A DNA stretch of 64,000 bases from positions 387,153 through 451,152 of the forward strand of contig NZ_LMSA01000003.1 in NCBI RefSeq assembly GCF_001427985.1. Reading direction: 5' to 3'. Under the pieces are notes generated by a model. That model ran no database searches. It was not told where the DNA came from and was given only the letters and a program-made list of their open reading frames with translations. This DNA comes from Knoellia sp. Soil729. GTDB taxonomy: Bacteria; Actinomycetota; Actinomycetes; Actinomycetales; Dermatophilaceae. Shown here piece by piece: positions 1-8,668 of this stretch. The position numbers and the translations under genes were made by a program. Numbering within the stretch: the first letter of the stretch is position 1; each line of letters starts with the position of its first letter.

Positions 1-257
1 CCGTGGGCACACCTGTGGTGAGCCTCTTCTCGCCGGTGGTCCCCGTCGAGCGGTGGCGACCGTGGGGCGTCCCCCACGTCGTGCTGGGGGACCGGGCTGC
101 GGCATGCCGTGGCACCCGGGCGACTGCATGCCCCGTCCCGGGCCACCCGTGCCTCAACGGTGTCGACCCGACAGTGGTGACGGGCGCGGTCGGCCAGCTG
201 GCCGGCATACCCAGGGCGGTTGCTGCTGACGGGACGGCAAGGGGAGGTGTGGGATGA
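1..257 (+). CDS. Glycosyltransferase family 9 (heptosyltransferase-like), C-terminal fragment
   Basis: Only the last 84 or so codons are present; the gene begins upstream of the window. The visible part reads GTPVVSLFSPVVPVERW and then has cysteine-bearing segments ending in HPCLNGVDP, the usual C-terminal pattern of ADP-heptose:LPS heptosyltransferase-like GT9 proteins (the nucleotide-sugar site followed by a Cys-containing tail). Its stop codon overlaps the start of the next gene in an ATGA junction, so it belongs to the heptose glycan operon that follows. The acceptor is unknown; in a monoderm it would be a cell-wall or secreted glycan, not LPS. The GTG at base 3 is internal, not the start. 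Confidence 0.75.
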   Translation, partial: VGTPVVSLFSPVVPVERWRPWGVPHVVLGDRAAACRGTRATACPVPGHPCLNGVDPTVVTGAVGQLAGIPRAVAADGTARGGVG

Positions 258-1234
258 AGGTGCTCCTGTGGCACGTCCACGGCTCCTGGACGACGAGCTT
301 CGTCGCGGGCGAGCACCAGTACGTGCTGCCCGTCAACGACGAGCGCGACGCGGACGGGCGCGGACGGGCGCAGTCCTGGGACTGGCCTGCGTCGGCGCGC
401 GAGGTGGCCCTGTCGCGACTCGGTGACGAGGACATCGACGTCGTGGTCCTCCAACGGCCCCACGAGTCGCGGCTCCTCCGTGAGCTCACCGGCCTCCGGG
501 TCGGGGTCGACGTCGCAGCGGTCTACGTCGAGCACAACGCGCCCACCGGCCACGCCGTGTCGACCCGGCACCCCGTGGCCGACTGCGAGGAGCTCGTCGG
601 CCTGAGCGTCGTCCACGTCACCCGGTTCAACGCGATGGCGTGGGACTGCGGAGCCGCGCGCACCACGGTCGTGGAACACGGCATACCGGACCCGGGTGCG
701 CACTACACCGGAGAGGACCCGAGCGCCGCCGTGGTGGTCAACGAGCCGGTCCGACGCTGGCGGGTGGCCGGCACCGACCTGGTGATCGACCTGGCCCGGC
801 GTGTGCCGGTGCACGTCTACGGCATCGACACGGCGCTTCTCCAGGCCGCGAGCAGGGAGGTCGGCGGGCCCGACCTGACCGGGCGCCTGCACGACCTGCC
901 GCAGTCGGAGCTGCACCGTGCCCTCGGCCATCACCGCCTGTACTTCCACCCCTACCGGTGGACCAGCCTGGGGCTGTCACTGCTCGAGGCGATGACTCTC
1001 GGGATGCCGGTGCTGGCGTTGTCCACGACCGAGGCGCCCTATGCCGTGCCGGCATCCGCGGGCCTGGTGAGCAACGACCTCGGCGAGCTGCGGCAGGCCG
1101 CGATGCGGTGGCTGGCAGACCCAGCCGGTGCGCGCGAGTGCGGCGTCGCCGCGAGAGAGCACGCTCTTGCCCACTACGGGCTCCCCCGGTTCCTGACCGA
1201 CTGGGACAGCATCCTCAAGGAGGTAGCACGGTGA
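254..1234 (+). CDS. Glycosyltransferase family 4 protein
   Basis: 326 residues. The C-terminal half carries the GT4 donor-site pattern: YFHPYRWTSLGLSLLEAM followed by GMPVLALSTTEAPYA, at about residues 232-268. The N-terminal half is poorly conserved, as is normal where the acceptor binds. The ATG overlaps the previous stop (ATGA) and follows a GGTGTGGG purine-rich stretch. The last codons overlap the next gene through GTGA, so it is translationally coupled inside the heptose cluster. The protein probably adds one sugar to a cell-surface glycan; donor and acceptor cannot be read from the sequence. The motif CGGCATAC at 679 creates a Gly-Ile with the rare ATA codon. Confidence 0.85.
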   Translation: MKVLLWHVHGSWTTSFVAGEHQYVLPVNDERDADGRGRAQSWDWPASAREVALSRLGDEDIDVVVLQRPHESRLLRELTGLRVGVDVAAVYVEHNAPTGHAVSTRHPVADCEELVGLSVVHVTRFNAMAWDCGAARTTVVEHGIPDPGAHYTGEDPSAAVVVNEPVRRWRVAGTDLVIDLARRVPVHVYGIDTALLQAASREVGGPDLTGRLHDLPQSELHRALGHHRLYFHPYRWTSLGLSLLEAMTLGMPVLALSTTEAPYAVPASAGLVSNDLGELRQAAMRWLADPAGARECGVAAREHALAHYGLPRFLTDWDSILKEVAR

Positions 1235-3105
1235 AGATCGCGATGATCTCGGAGCACGCCAGTCCACTGGCCGTCCTGGGCGGTGTGGATGCCGGCGGGC
1301 AGAACGTCCACGTCGACGCCCTGGCCCGCGGGCTCGCCCGTCGGGGCCACGTCGTCGAGGTGTTCACGAGACGGGACGACCTCCACCAGCCGGAGTGCGT
1401 GCCGCTCGCGCCGGGCGTCACGGTCGTCCACGTGCCGGTCGGCCCGGCGAGAGCCGTGCCCAAGGACGACCTGTACCCCCTGATGGACCAGTTCGCTGAC
1501 TGGGTCCAGGACCACTGGAGCCGGCATGGTGACCCCGACGTGGTGCACGCGCACTTCTGGATGTCCGGACTCGCTGCCGTCCGCGCAGGACGGGCTCGAG
1601 GCGTGCCCGTGGTGCAGACCTTCCATGCCCTCGGCAGCGTCAAGCGGCGCTTCCAGGGTGCCGCCGACACCAGTCCCCCGGAGCGGCTCGCCCGCGAGCA
1701 CGAGCTCGCCGCCGAGGTGGACGTGGTGGTGGCGACGTGTGCCGACGAGGTGGCCGAGCTCGCGCGCACCGGCGTCGACACGGCGCACGTGCGAGTGGTG
1801 CCGTGCGGCGTCGACACCACCCACTTCACCCCGGTGCCGGCGGCGGACGAGGCGGGGGCCGGCCCGGCGCAGCGGGCTCCCGGTCGCCAGCGACTGCTCC
1901 TCGTCGGCCGCATGGTGGAGCGCAAGGGCTTCGACGTGGCGATCCGGGCTCTGGCGGATCTCCCCGAGTCCGTCGAGCTGGTCATCGCCGGCGGTCCGGC
2001 CGCCGACCAGCTCGACGCGGAGCCGGAGGTCATGCGCCTGCGACGGGTGGCCCGTGAGGTGGGGGTCTTCGACAGGGTGAGGATGCTGGGCCAGCTCACC
2101 CACTCCGAGATGCCGTCGCTCTACCGCTCGGCCGACGTCGTCCTGGCCACGCCATGGTACGAACCCTTCGGCATCACCCCGCTCGAGGCAGCCGCCTGCG
2201 GTCGACCGGTCGTCGGCAGTGCTGTGGGAGGTCTGCTCGACAGCGTTGTCGACGGGGAGACCGGCCGGCTCGTGCCGCCGCGCGACCCGCTGGCCCTGGC
2301 CCGTGCCGTGGAGGACCTGCTGGCCGACCCTGCGACCTCTGAACGCTGGGGCACGGCCGCTCGCGCGCGCGCGGTCACGCTCTATGACTGGAGCATCGTG
2401 ACGGAGAGGACCGAGCAGGCGCTGGTCGAGGCGGTGAGCCGACACGCGTCGACGGTGGGAGCCGCTCTCGCAAGGAGCGCCGCGGACGAAGACGCAACGC
2501 TGAGCTGGCTGCAGGACCACGCGGCCGAGGTCGAGGAGGGGGCCGCCTCGCTCATGGAGCAGTACGCCCTCATCCGCCAGTGGGGTGAGCAGCTGGCCAC
2601 GTCGCTCGTCGGTGGCGCCCGGCTGCTCGCGGCCGGGAACGGCGGGAGCGCGGCCGAGGCCCAGCACCTGACGGCCGAGCTCGTCGGCCGCTTCCGTGGG
2701 GAGCGCCGGCCGCTGTCGGCGATCTCGCTGTGTGCCGAGAGCTCGAGCGTGACGGCGATCCTCAACGACTACGGTCCCGACGAGGTCTTCGCCCGACAGG
2801 TGGAGGCGCACGGCCGGGCGGGCGACATCCTGGTCCTGCTGTCCACGAGCGGCACGAGCAGCAACATCGTGCACGCCGCCAAGCGCGGACGCGAGCTGGG
2901 CCTGCAGGTGTGGGCGCTGACGGGGCCCGGGCCGAACCCCCTGGCGGCGCTCTCGGACCACGCTCTCACCATCTCGGCGGGGTCGACGGCGGCGGTGCAG
3001 GAGCTGCACCTCACGGCCGTCCACGCGATGTGCGCGGCACTCGACCACACCCTGCGTCGGCGCGGCGAGCTGCTCGTGCGGTCACACGCGGCGGTCAGCG
3101 CATGA
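1231..3105 (+). CDS. Fusion: GT4 glycosyltransferase + GmhA-type sedoheptulose-7-phosphate isomerase
   Basis: 624 residues from a GTG preceded by AAGGAGG at 1216-1222; a longer upstream frame exists but has no such signal. Residues 1-405 are a GT4/GT-B glycosyltransferase, with GGVDAGGQNVHV near the N-terminus (as in sucrose-synthase-like and MshA-like enzymes) and WYEPFGITPLEAAACGRPV near residue 310. Residues about 425-615 are a SIS domain of GmhA type: AAGNGGSAAEAQHLTAEL near 469 and LLSTSGTSSN near 535. GmhA converts sedoheptulose 7-phosphate to D-glycero-D-manno-heptose 7-phosphate, the first committed step of ADP-heptose synthesis. Fusion of the isomerase to a transferase is unusual. 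HldE follows with an ATGA overlap, supporting a heptose role. Confidence 0.9.
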   Translation: MKIAMISEHASPLAVLGGVDAGGQNVHVDALARGLARRGHVVEVFTRRDDLHQPECVPLAPGVTVVHVPVGPARAVPKDDLYPLMDQFADWVQDHWSRHGDPDVVHAHFWMSGLAAVRAGRARGVPVVQTFHALGSVKRRFQGAADTSPPERLAREHELAAEVDVVVATCADEVAELARTGVDTAHVRVVPCGVDTTHFTPVPAADEAGAGPAQRAPGRQRLLLVGRMVERKGFDVAIRALADLPESVELVIAGGPAADQLDAEPEVMRLRRVAREVGVFDRVRMLGQLTHSEMPSLYRSADVVLATPWYEPFGITPLEAAACGRPVVGSAVGGLLDSVVDGETGRLVPPRDPLALARAVEDLLADPATSERWGTAARARAVTLYDWSIVTERTEQALVEAVSRHASTVGAALARSAADEDATLSWLQDHAAEVEEGAASLMEQYALIRQWGEQLATSLVGGARLLAAGNGGSAAEAQHLTAELVGRFRGERRPLSAISLCAESSSVTAILNDYGPDEVFARQVEAHGRAGDILVLLSTSGTSSNIVHAAKRGRELGLQVWALTGPGPNPLAALSDHALTISAGSTAAVQELHLTAVHAMCAALDHTLRRRGELLVRSHAAVSA

Positions 3106-4559
3106 GGGCGCGGCGCCGCACGGTCGTCGTGGTCGGTGACGTCGTCCTCGACCGTGACCTCGTGGGCCGGGTCGAGAGGGTGTGCCCCGACGCCCCCGTG
3201 CCGGTGGTGGACGTCGTCGCCGAGTCCTACGGTCCGGGCGCAGCGGCACTCACGGCGTTGCTGTGCGCGGGACCGGGCGTCGAGGTGACCCTGGTGGCCC
3301 CGGTGGGACGGGACTCCGCTGGCGCACTGGTTCGAGAGTCGCTGGAGCGTGGTGCCGTCCGCCTCGTGGCGCTGCAGCAGTCCGGGCCGACACGTCGCAA
3401 GACCAGGGTGCGCAGCCAGGGGCAGTCACTGCTGAGGATCGACGACGGGGGCCCGAGCGCTCCGGACGGGCCCCTCCCCCGTGAGGCTGCACGTGCCCTC
3501 GAGGAGGCCGACGTGGTCGTCGTCTCCTGCTACGGGGCAGGCACGAGCAGTCTCCCCGAGCTGCGAGAACTGCTGGCGCAGCGGGCAACCCGTGGCCCGG
3601 TGGTCTGGGACCCCCACCCGCGCGGCGCCGACCCCGTCCCCGGATGCACCCTGGTGACACCGAACCTCGCCGAGGCGCACGCTGCTTCCGGTATGCCGGG
3701 TGCTCACGGCGACGACCTGGCCCGCCATCTCGTCTCGGCCTGGTCCGCGCGCGGAGTCTGTGTGACGGCGGGTCGATCCGGCGCGTGGTTGGCGACGAGC
3801 ACCGGTGAGCCGGTGCACTTCCCGACCACCGCAGTCCCGGGTGACAGCTGTGGCGCCGGGGACGCGTTCGTCGCCGCCGCGGCGACGGCCATGGCACGAG
3901 GGTGCACCACGAGCGAGTCCGTTGCCCATGCCGTGTCGGCGGCGCGCGAGTGGGTCGTCGGCGGTGGCACCTCCGGCTACCGGGATCGCGCGGCCGGTGC
4001 AGGAGCGGCCACGGGCGCGGCCGCGGGCGCGGCCGCGGCTGGCCGCATGGTGGCTGCCGGCCCGGAGAAGCCTTCTGCACTGGACGTGGCCCGACGGGTG
4101 GCGGCTCAGTCCGGCACCCTCGTGGCGACCGGCGGGTGCTTCGACATCCTCCACGCTGGCCACATCGCCTCGCTCGAGGCCGCTCGCGGGCTCGGGGACG
4201 CCCTCGTGGTGCTCCTCAACTCTGACGAGTCCGTGCGCAGGCTCAAGGGAGCCGGGCGCCCCGCGCAGAACGCAGCCGACCGGGCCCGGGTGCTCCTGGG
4301 TCTGTCGTGCGTCGACGCGGTCATGACCTTCGGCGAGCAGGGTCCGGACGCGGCCCTCGAGGTGCTGCGTCCGGACGTGTGGGTCAAGGGGGGCGACTAC
4401 GAGGGCACGGAGCTGCCCGAGGCGGCACTCGTGCGCAGCTGGGGTGGACGGGTCGTCCTCATTCCCTACCAGCCGGGCTACTCGACCACGGCGATCCTGG
4501 CCGACACGGCGGACACGGACGGCACGTCCAACCGGGTCGGCGTGGGCGCCGAGCCGTGA
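3102..4559 (+). CDS. hldE: Bifunctional heptose 7-phosphate kinase / heptose 1-phosphate adenylyltransferase
   Basis: 485 residues, close to the family length of about 475. The N-terminal PfkB-type kinase domain starts VVVGDVVLDRDLVGR and has the catalytic PGDSCGAGDAF motif near residue 245. The C-terminal cytidylyltransferase-like domain carries TGGCFDILHAGH near 345 and VKGGDY near 428. In HldE these domains phosphorylate heptose 7-phosphate at C1 and then transfer AMP to give ADP-heptose. A Gly/Ala-rich linker (about residues 296-314) joins them. The usual GGAANVA substrate loop reads GPGAAALTA, so it is a divergent member. ATGA overlap with the GT4-GmhA gene. The intermediate phosphatase GmhB is not visible and may lie upstream of the window. 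Confidence 0.9.
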   Translation: MRARRRTVVVVGDVVLDRDLVGRVERVCPDAPVPVVDVVAESYGPGAAALTALLCAGPGVEVTLVAPVGRDSAGALVRESLERGAVRLVALQQSGPTRRKTRVRSQGQSLLRIDDGGPSAPDGPLPREAARALEEADVVVVSCYGAGTSSLPELRELLAQRATRGPVVWDPHPRGADPVPGCTLVTPNLAEAHAASGMPGAHGDDLARHLVSAWSARGVCVTAGRSGAWLATSTGEPVHFPTTAVPGDSCGAGDAFVAAAATAMARGCTTSESVAHAVSAAREWVVGGGTSGYRDRAAGAGAATGAAAGAAAAGRMVAAGPEKPSALDVARRVAAQSGTLVATGGCFDILHAGHIASLEAARGLGDALVVLLNSDESVRRLKGAGRPAQNAADRARVLLGLSCVDAVMTFGEQGPDAALEVLRPDVWVKGGDYEGTELPEAALVRSWGGRVVLIPYQPGYSTTAILADTADTDGTSNRVGVGAEP

Positions 4560-4614
4560 GCCGCCGTCACCCCTGCCCGCTGCCGTCCCGAGAACGCATC
4601 ACCGAAGGAGAGTC

Positions 4615-5322
4615 ATGACCTACGACAACCGTCCCCGCGAGCTTGGCGTCACCTATGTCACGGGAGGCTCCAGTGGTCTCGGTGCGGCCCTCGTCGACGC
4701 CGTCGCCAAGGCCGGTGGCGTGCCCGCCGTGATCGATCGCGTGCCGCCACCGGACCCGAGCACGCCCCACACCGTCGTCGACCTGGCCGACAGCCAGGCT
4801 GCCGCGGCGGCCGTGTCCGAGCTCGTCTCCACGGTGGGGCCTCCCCAGGCGCTCGTCACGGCGGCCGGAACCGACGCCTGTGGTCCGCTGGACCAGGTGT
4901 CGGTGGCCGACTGGGAGAACGTGGTACGCGTCAACCTGCTGGGCACGGTCTCGGTGGTCCGGGCGTGCCTGCCGCACCTCGTGGCGGTCCACGGCACCGT
5001 GGTGACCGTCGCCTCGACCCTCGGCCTGCGTCCGGCCGGTGACGCCACGGCATACTGCGCCTCGAAGTTCGGCGTCGTCGGGTTCACGAGGGCTCTCGCC
5101 ATGGAGCTGGCGGGCCGGGTGGGTGTCACGCTGCTCGTGCCGGGAGGCATGCGCACGCGGTTCTTCGACGGACGCACCGAGCAGTACCGGCCGGGTCCCG
5201 ACGCCGACCTCAGCGATCCGGCCGACGTCGCCAACGCCGTCATCACTGCCCTGTGCAGCCCTCGCGGCGTCGAGCTGCGCGAGCTCGTCGTGGCCACCTC
5301 GACGGAGCCCTCCTGGCCGTGA
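4615..5322 (+). CDS. Short-chain dehydrogenase/reductase (SDR)
   Basis: 235 residues. Classical SDR: NAD(P)-binding TGGSSGLG at residues 15-22 and the catalytic YCASK near 145. The ATG at 4615 has GAAGGAG eight bases or so upstream (4604-4610). It sits between hldE and a GT9 gene, overlapping the latter by GTGA, so it probably oxidises, reduces or epimerises an intermediate of the same glycan. The substrate cannot be told from the sequence. Confidence 0.85.
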   Translation: MTYDNRPRELGVTYVTGGSSGLGAALVDAVAKAGGVPAVIDRVPPPDPSTPHTVVDLADSQAAAAAVSELVSTVGPPQALVTAAGTDACGPLDQVSVADWENVVRVNLLGTVSVVRACLPHLVAVHGTVVTVASTLGLRPAGDATAYCASKFGVVGFTRALAMELAGRVGVTLLVPGGMRTRFFDGRTEQYRPGPDADLSDPADVANAVITALCSPRGVELRELVVATSTEPSWP

Positions 5323-6275
5323 GCGCACCCACCATCCTCGTGCTGCGCGCCCTCGGGCTGGGGGACCTCCTCACCGGGGTGCCGGCGCTCCGGGGGCTGC
5401 GTCGCGGCCATCCCGGAGCGAAGCTCGTCCTCGCTGCACCTGCGCCGCTGGCCTCATGGCTCCAGGGTCTGGGGATCGTGGACGAGGTGCTGGCGACCCG
5501 GGGGTTGGCCCCCCTCTCATGGCCGGGCGACGCACCGGACGTCGCGGTGAACCTGCACGGTTCCGGCCCCCAGAGCCATGCCGTGCTCCGGGACGTGGAG
5601 CCCGGTCGCCTTCTCGCCTTTGCCGAACCCCACGCCCGACCCGAGGAGGGCCGGCAGGCTCCGCCGTGGCCGGCGGACGTCCACGAGGTGGAGCGCTGGT
5701 GCTCGCTCGTGCGGCGAGACGGTGGCCCCTGTGACGCCGAGGACCTCAGACTTCCCACGGCCGGGCCGCGCCGGTCGCACGTGGTCCTGCACCCCGGGGC
5801 GGCCTCGGGCGCGCGTCGCTGGCCGGTCGCACGGTGGCGTGCGGTCGCCGCCTCGTTGTCATCGGCCGGGCACCGTGTGGTGGTCACCGGCACGTCCGGT
5901 GAGTCGGGCCTGTGCTCCACCGTGGCGGCGGCGCAACCCCAGGTCATCGACGCCTGCGGACGCCTTGAACTGCCCGAGCTCTCACAGCTGGTCGCCACCG
6001 CCGCTCTCGTCGTCAGCGGCGACACCGGAGTGGCCCACCTCGCCACCGCCCACGGCACGCCGTCGGTCGTGCTCTTCGGTCCCACGCCACCCGCGTTGTG
6101 GGGGCCGGCCATCGACCACGAACGCCACATCGTGATCTGGCACCCCAGCAATGGTGATCCGAGGGGCGACCCGCACGGCACGGACCTCGACCTGCGCCTG
6201 GCCCGCGTGCAGGTGGATGAGGTCGTGGATGCCGCGAGCCTGCTGCTCAGCCGGCCTCGAGCTCAACCTGCCTGA
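5319..6275 (+). CDS. Glycosyltransferase family 9 (heptosyltransferase-like)
   Basis: 318 residues. The N-terminus ILVLRALGLGDLLTGVPALR is the GT9 start pattern. HPGAASGARRWPVARW near residue 157 and SGDTGVAHLATAHGTPSV near 232, followed by LFGPT, are the ADP-heptose-binding blocks of WaaC/WaaF-like enzymes. The GTG at 5319 is chosen because it overlaps the SDR stop (GTGA) and gives the canonical start; an upstream frame extension looks unrelated. This is the second GT9 of the cluster. Its 3' end overlaps the convergent epimerase/decarboxylase gene by 29 bases. Confidence 0.9.
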   Translation: MSAPTILVLRALGLGDLLTGVPALRGLRRGHPGAKLVLAAPAPLASWLQGLGIVDEVLATRGLAPLSWPGDAPDVAVNLHGSGPQSHAVLRDVEPGRLLAFAEPHARPEEGRQAPPWPADVHEVERWCSLVRRDGGPCDAEDLRLPTAGPRRSHVVLHPGAASGARRWPVARWRAVAASLSSAGHRVVVTGTSGESGLCSTVAAAQPQVIDACGRLELPELSQLVATAALVVSGDTGVAHLATAHGTPSVVLFGPTPPALWGPAIDHERHIVIWHPSNGDPRGDPHGTDLDLRLARVQVDEVVDAASLLLSRPRAQPA

Positions 6276-7188
6276 ACCAGGCGACCGTCCGGTCCAGCCC
6301 CTCATGCCAGGACATCCGGGGCTGCCAGCCCAGGACCTCACGGGCCAGCGTCGTGTCCGGCCGTCGCACCTGCGGGTCGTCCACGGGGAGATCGACGAAC
6401 GTGAGCTGCGAGCTCGAGCCGGTGGCGGTGATGACGTCCTCGGCGATGGACCGCACGGACATCTCATCCGGGTTGCCGAGGTTCATCGGGCCAGGGTGAT
6501 TCGAGCCGGCAAAGGCCACGATCCCGGCGACGAGGTCGTCGACGTGGCAGACGGAGCGGGTCTGCGTGCCGTTGCCGGCCACCGTGAGCGGCTCCCCGAG
6601 CAGCGCTTGGCGGATGAACGTCGGGATGGCGCGGCCGTCGTGCGGTCGCATCCGTGGCCCATAGGTGTTGAAGATCCGCACGATCGCGGCGTCGACGCCC
6701 TCGCTGTTGCGGTATGCCGTCACCATCGCTTCGCCGTAGCGCTTGCCCTCGTCGTAGACCCCCCGTGGACCCACGGGGTTGACGTGACCCCAGTAGCTCT
6801 CGGGCTGCGGGTGGACCTGGGGGTCGCCATAGACCTCGGACGTCGAGGCGAGCACCAACCGTGCCCCCTTCTCCTTCGCCAGACCGAGGGCGTGCCAGGT
6901 GCCGATGGCACCCACCTTGAGGGTGTCGATGGGGAAGCGCAGGTAGTCCGAGGGCGATGCCGGTGAAGCGAAGTGCAGGACGAGGTCGACACTTCCGGGC
7001 ACGTGGACGAACTCGGTGATGTCGCAGTGCACCAGGCGGAAGGAACGGTCTGTGCGCAGGTGGGCCACGTTGGCCGGCGACCCGGTGAGGAAGTTGTCCA
7101 GGCAGAGCACCTCGGCGCCCTCTGCCAGCATGGCCTCGCACAGGTGACTGCCGAGGAAGCCGGCGCCGCCGGTGACTACTACACGCAC
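6247..7188 (-). CDS. NAD-dependent sugar epimerase/dehydratase, UDP-glucuronate decarboxylase-like
   Basis: 313 residues. Extended SDR: VVVTGGAGFLGSHL binds NAD at the N-terminus, STSEVYGDP is at about 115-123 and the catalytic pair is in YDEGK (Y145, K149). The pattern HFASPASPSDYLRFPIDTL and the RPHDGRAIPTFIRQAL segment are those of UDP-glucuronic acid decarboxylases (UXS), which make UDP-xylose; related 4,6-dehydratases cannot be excluded. AAGGAG lies just upstream of the ATG. It converges on the heptose operon and probably supplies a nucleotide sugar to the same glycan. Confidence 0.85.
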   Translation of the reverse strand: MRVVVTGGAGFLGSHLCEAMLAEGAEVLCLDNFLTGSPANVAHLRTDRSFRLVHCDITEFVHVPGSVDLVLHFASPASPSDYLRFPIDTLKVGAIGTWHALGLAKEKGARLVLASTSEVYGDPQVHPQPESYWGHVNPVGPRGVYDEGKRYGEAMVTAYRNSEGVDAAIVRIFNTYGPRMRPHDGRAIPTFIRQALLGEPLTVAGNGTQTRSVCHVDDLVAGIVAFAGSNHPGPMNLGNPDEMSVRSIAEDVITATGSSSQLTFVDLPVDDPQVRRPDTTLAREVLGWQPRMSWHEGLDRTVAWFRQVELEAG

Positions 7189-7348
7189 GTGACCGTCTCC
7201 TTGAGGGAATCATCGCTCTGCCCATGCCGCGTTGCTGGATCGGTACCCCCGCTCCTTCCCCCTAAACCACCGGCCTGGAAGCCACGTGCGCCAGGGCGGT
7301 TCCGAACTCGACAGCACAGGCATCCCGACCCCGCTGCCGGCCACTGGG

Positions 7349-7354
7349 TAATGT
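7349..7354 (+). promoter_or_regulatory. Candidate -10 of a leaderless promoter
   Basis: TAATGT ends six bases before the ATG at 7361. There is no Shine-Dalgarno sequence, so the transcript probably begins at or next to the start codon. No clear -35 is seen. Confidence 0.4.
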
Positions 7355-7360
7355 CAGGTG

Positions 7361-7861
7361 ATGGAGCACGACCAGCCCGGCAACGACCGACACGAGACCG
7401 CCACCGAGCGCCTCGACCGCAACTGGGACGAGCTCCTGCAGGAGCTGCGGGTGACCCAGACCGGCGTCCAGCTCCTCGCCGGCTTCCTGTTGACCCTGCC
7501 CTTCCAGCAGCGCTTCGGCGAGATCACCCAGCAGCAGCGGGTCGCCTACCTCATCGCCCTCGGGTCGGCGATCGTCGCGACAACCCTGCTGGTCGCGCCG
7601 GTGAGTGCCCACCGGTTGCTCTTCCGCCGGCACGCCAAGGCGCAGCTGGTGGGGCTGGCGGACCTCTCCGCCCGAGCGGGCCTGGCCACCCTTGCGGTCA
7701 GCGTCGCGTCGGCGACGTTCCTGATCTTCGACGTCGTCCTGGGACGCGGAGCCGCAGTGACCGCTGCGGTCGTCGCGGTGGTCATCTTCACGGCGAACTG
7801 GCTGGTGGTCCCGCTCGTCGTCCGGGCGCACCTGGGTCGCGAGGCAGCACCGCCGAGATAG
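7361..7861 (+). CDS. DUF6328 family integral membrane protein
   Basis: 166 residues. After a charged N-terminus with TERLDRNWDELLQELRVTQ, four hydrophobic segments follow: GVQLLAGFLLTLPF, a segment around IALGSAIVATTLLVAPV, one around LAVSVASATFLIFDVVLG and a last one before the RAHLGREA tail. This is the pattern of the actinobacterial DUF6328 family; function unknown. A GTG three bases upstream is an alternative start, but the ATG fits the leaderless -10 spacing. It stands before the DoxX gene and opens the stress-gene block. Confidence 0.75.
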   Translation: MEHDQPGNDRHETATERLDRNWDELLQELRVTQTGVQLLAGFLLTLPFQQRFGEITQQQRVAYLIALGSAIVATTLLVAPVSAHRLLFRRHAKAQLVGLADLSARAGLATLAVSVASATFLIFDVVLGRGAAVTAAVVAVVIFTANWLVVPLVVRAHLGREAAPPR

Positions 7862-7872
7862 CCCACGAAGTC

Positions 7873-7887
7873 AGGCCCTTGGTCCCT
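7873..7887. promoter_or_regulatory. DevR/DosR-like box upstream of the DoxX gene
   Basis: AGGCCCTTGGTCCCT, whose reverse complement is AGGGACCAAGGGCCT. It is a near-palindrome of the same form as sites at 8620, 14453 and 31145 and resembles the mycobacterial DosR consensus core GGGACT-N2-AGTCCC. It lies about 75 bases before the ATG at 7960. Confidence 0.55.
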
Positions 7888-7959
7888 GTGAGCGAGGCAT
7901 CCGCAGCGCCACAGTGGTGTTGTCAGCCAATCCGCTGGCCACACCAAGGAGGCACTTCG

Positions 7960-8553
7960 ATGAGCACCATCACCCACCCCCGACCCACCGCCGGAGCCAC
8001 CCCGGCCACCCCCGTGGCCACGGACACGACCGGCAACAAGGTCTTCCGCTACGCGGCCGGCGCAACGCGCCTCGCGCTGGGCTGGATCTTCCTCTGGGCG
8101 TTCCTCGACAAGCTGTTCGCCCTGGGCTTCTCCACCGGCCGCGACCCCAAGACCGGTGTCGTCGACACCTTCGGCCCCCAGGCCTGGATCCACGACGGCT
8201 CCCCCACCCTGGGCTTCCTCAAGTTCGGGACCAAGGGCCCCCTCGCGGAGTTCTACCAAGGCTTCGCCGGGGCGTCGTGGGCCAACTGGCTCTTCATGCT
8301 CGGCCTCGCGGCCATCGGCACCGCCCTCATGCTCGGCGTGGCCACCCGCCTCGCGACCGGAGCCGGCGTCCTCATGCTCGTCATGATGTGGAGCGCGGTC
8401 CTGGCCCCCGAGAACAACCCCTTCATGGACGACCACATCGTCTACGCCCTGGTCCTGGTCATGCTGGCCGCAGTGGGCGCCGGCCGGTTCCTCGGTCTCG
8501 GCGGATGGTGGGAGCGTCTCACCATCGTCCAGCAGCACCCCATCCTCAAGTAG
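7960..8553 (+). CDS. DoxX-family membrane protein
   Basis: 197 residues, start set by AAGGAGG at 7945-7951. A Pro/Thr-rich cytoplasmic N-terminus is followed by ATRLALGWIFLWAFLDKLF, which is the DoxX family start, then three more membrane segments (WANWLFMLGLAAIGTALMLG, GVLMLVMMWSAVLAP and IVYALVLVMLAAVGAGRFLG). The insert with SPTLGFLKFGTKGPLAEFYQ matches the long form often annotated as thiosulfate:quinone dehydrogenase large-subunit-like. The role is probably in membrane redox or stress; the exact reaction is unknown. A DevR-like box lies upstream. Confidence 0.8.
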   Translation: MSTITHPRPTAGATPATPVATDTTGNKVFRYAAGATRLALGWIFLWAFLDKLFALGFSTGRDPKTGVVDTFGPQAWIHDGSPTLGFLKFGTKGPLAEFYQGFAGASWANWLFMLGLAAIGTALMLGVATRLATGAGVLMLVMMWSAVLAPENNPFMDDHIVYALVLVMLAAVGAGRFLGLGGWWERLTIVQQHPILK

Positions 8554-8619
8554 TCCTCACACCAGAGCGGCCTGCACCTTCCTCGGGAGGAGCGGGCCGC
8601 TTCGTCGTGTCCTCGAGTC

Positions 8620-8634
8620 AGGACCTTTGGCCCT
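8620..8634. promoter_or_regulatory. DevR/DosR-like box upstream of the flavin-binding protein gene
   Basis: AGGACCTTTGGCCCT, centred 42 bases before the ATG at 8669. It has the same 15-base form as the other three boxes. Any start codon within it can be discarded, which supports the start at 8669. Confidence 0.55.
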
Positions 8635-8668
8635 CCCCGGTCGCCGGCCCAAGAAGCAGCATGGGGAC

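Noticed and set aside
2-257. A short complete gene starting at the GTG at base 3
   Set aside because: Its first residues are the internal GT9 donor-site block, so the gene must begin upstream of the window.
1174-3048. Long open frame on the minus strand antisense to the GT4-GmhA gene
   Set aside because: It mirrors the codon positions of a well-supported gene at high GC and shows no recognisable domain; the same holds for the long minus frames at 22030-24834 and 7546-8538.
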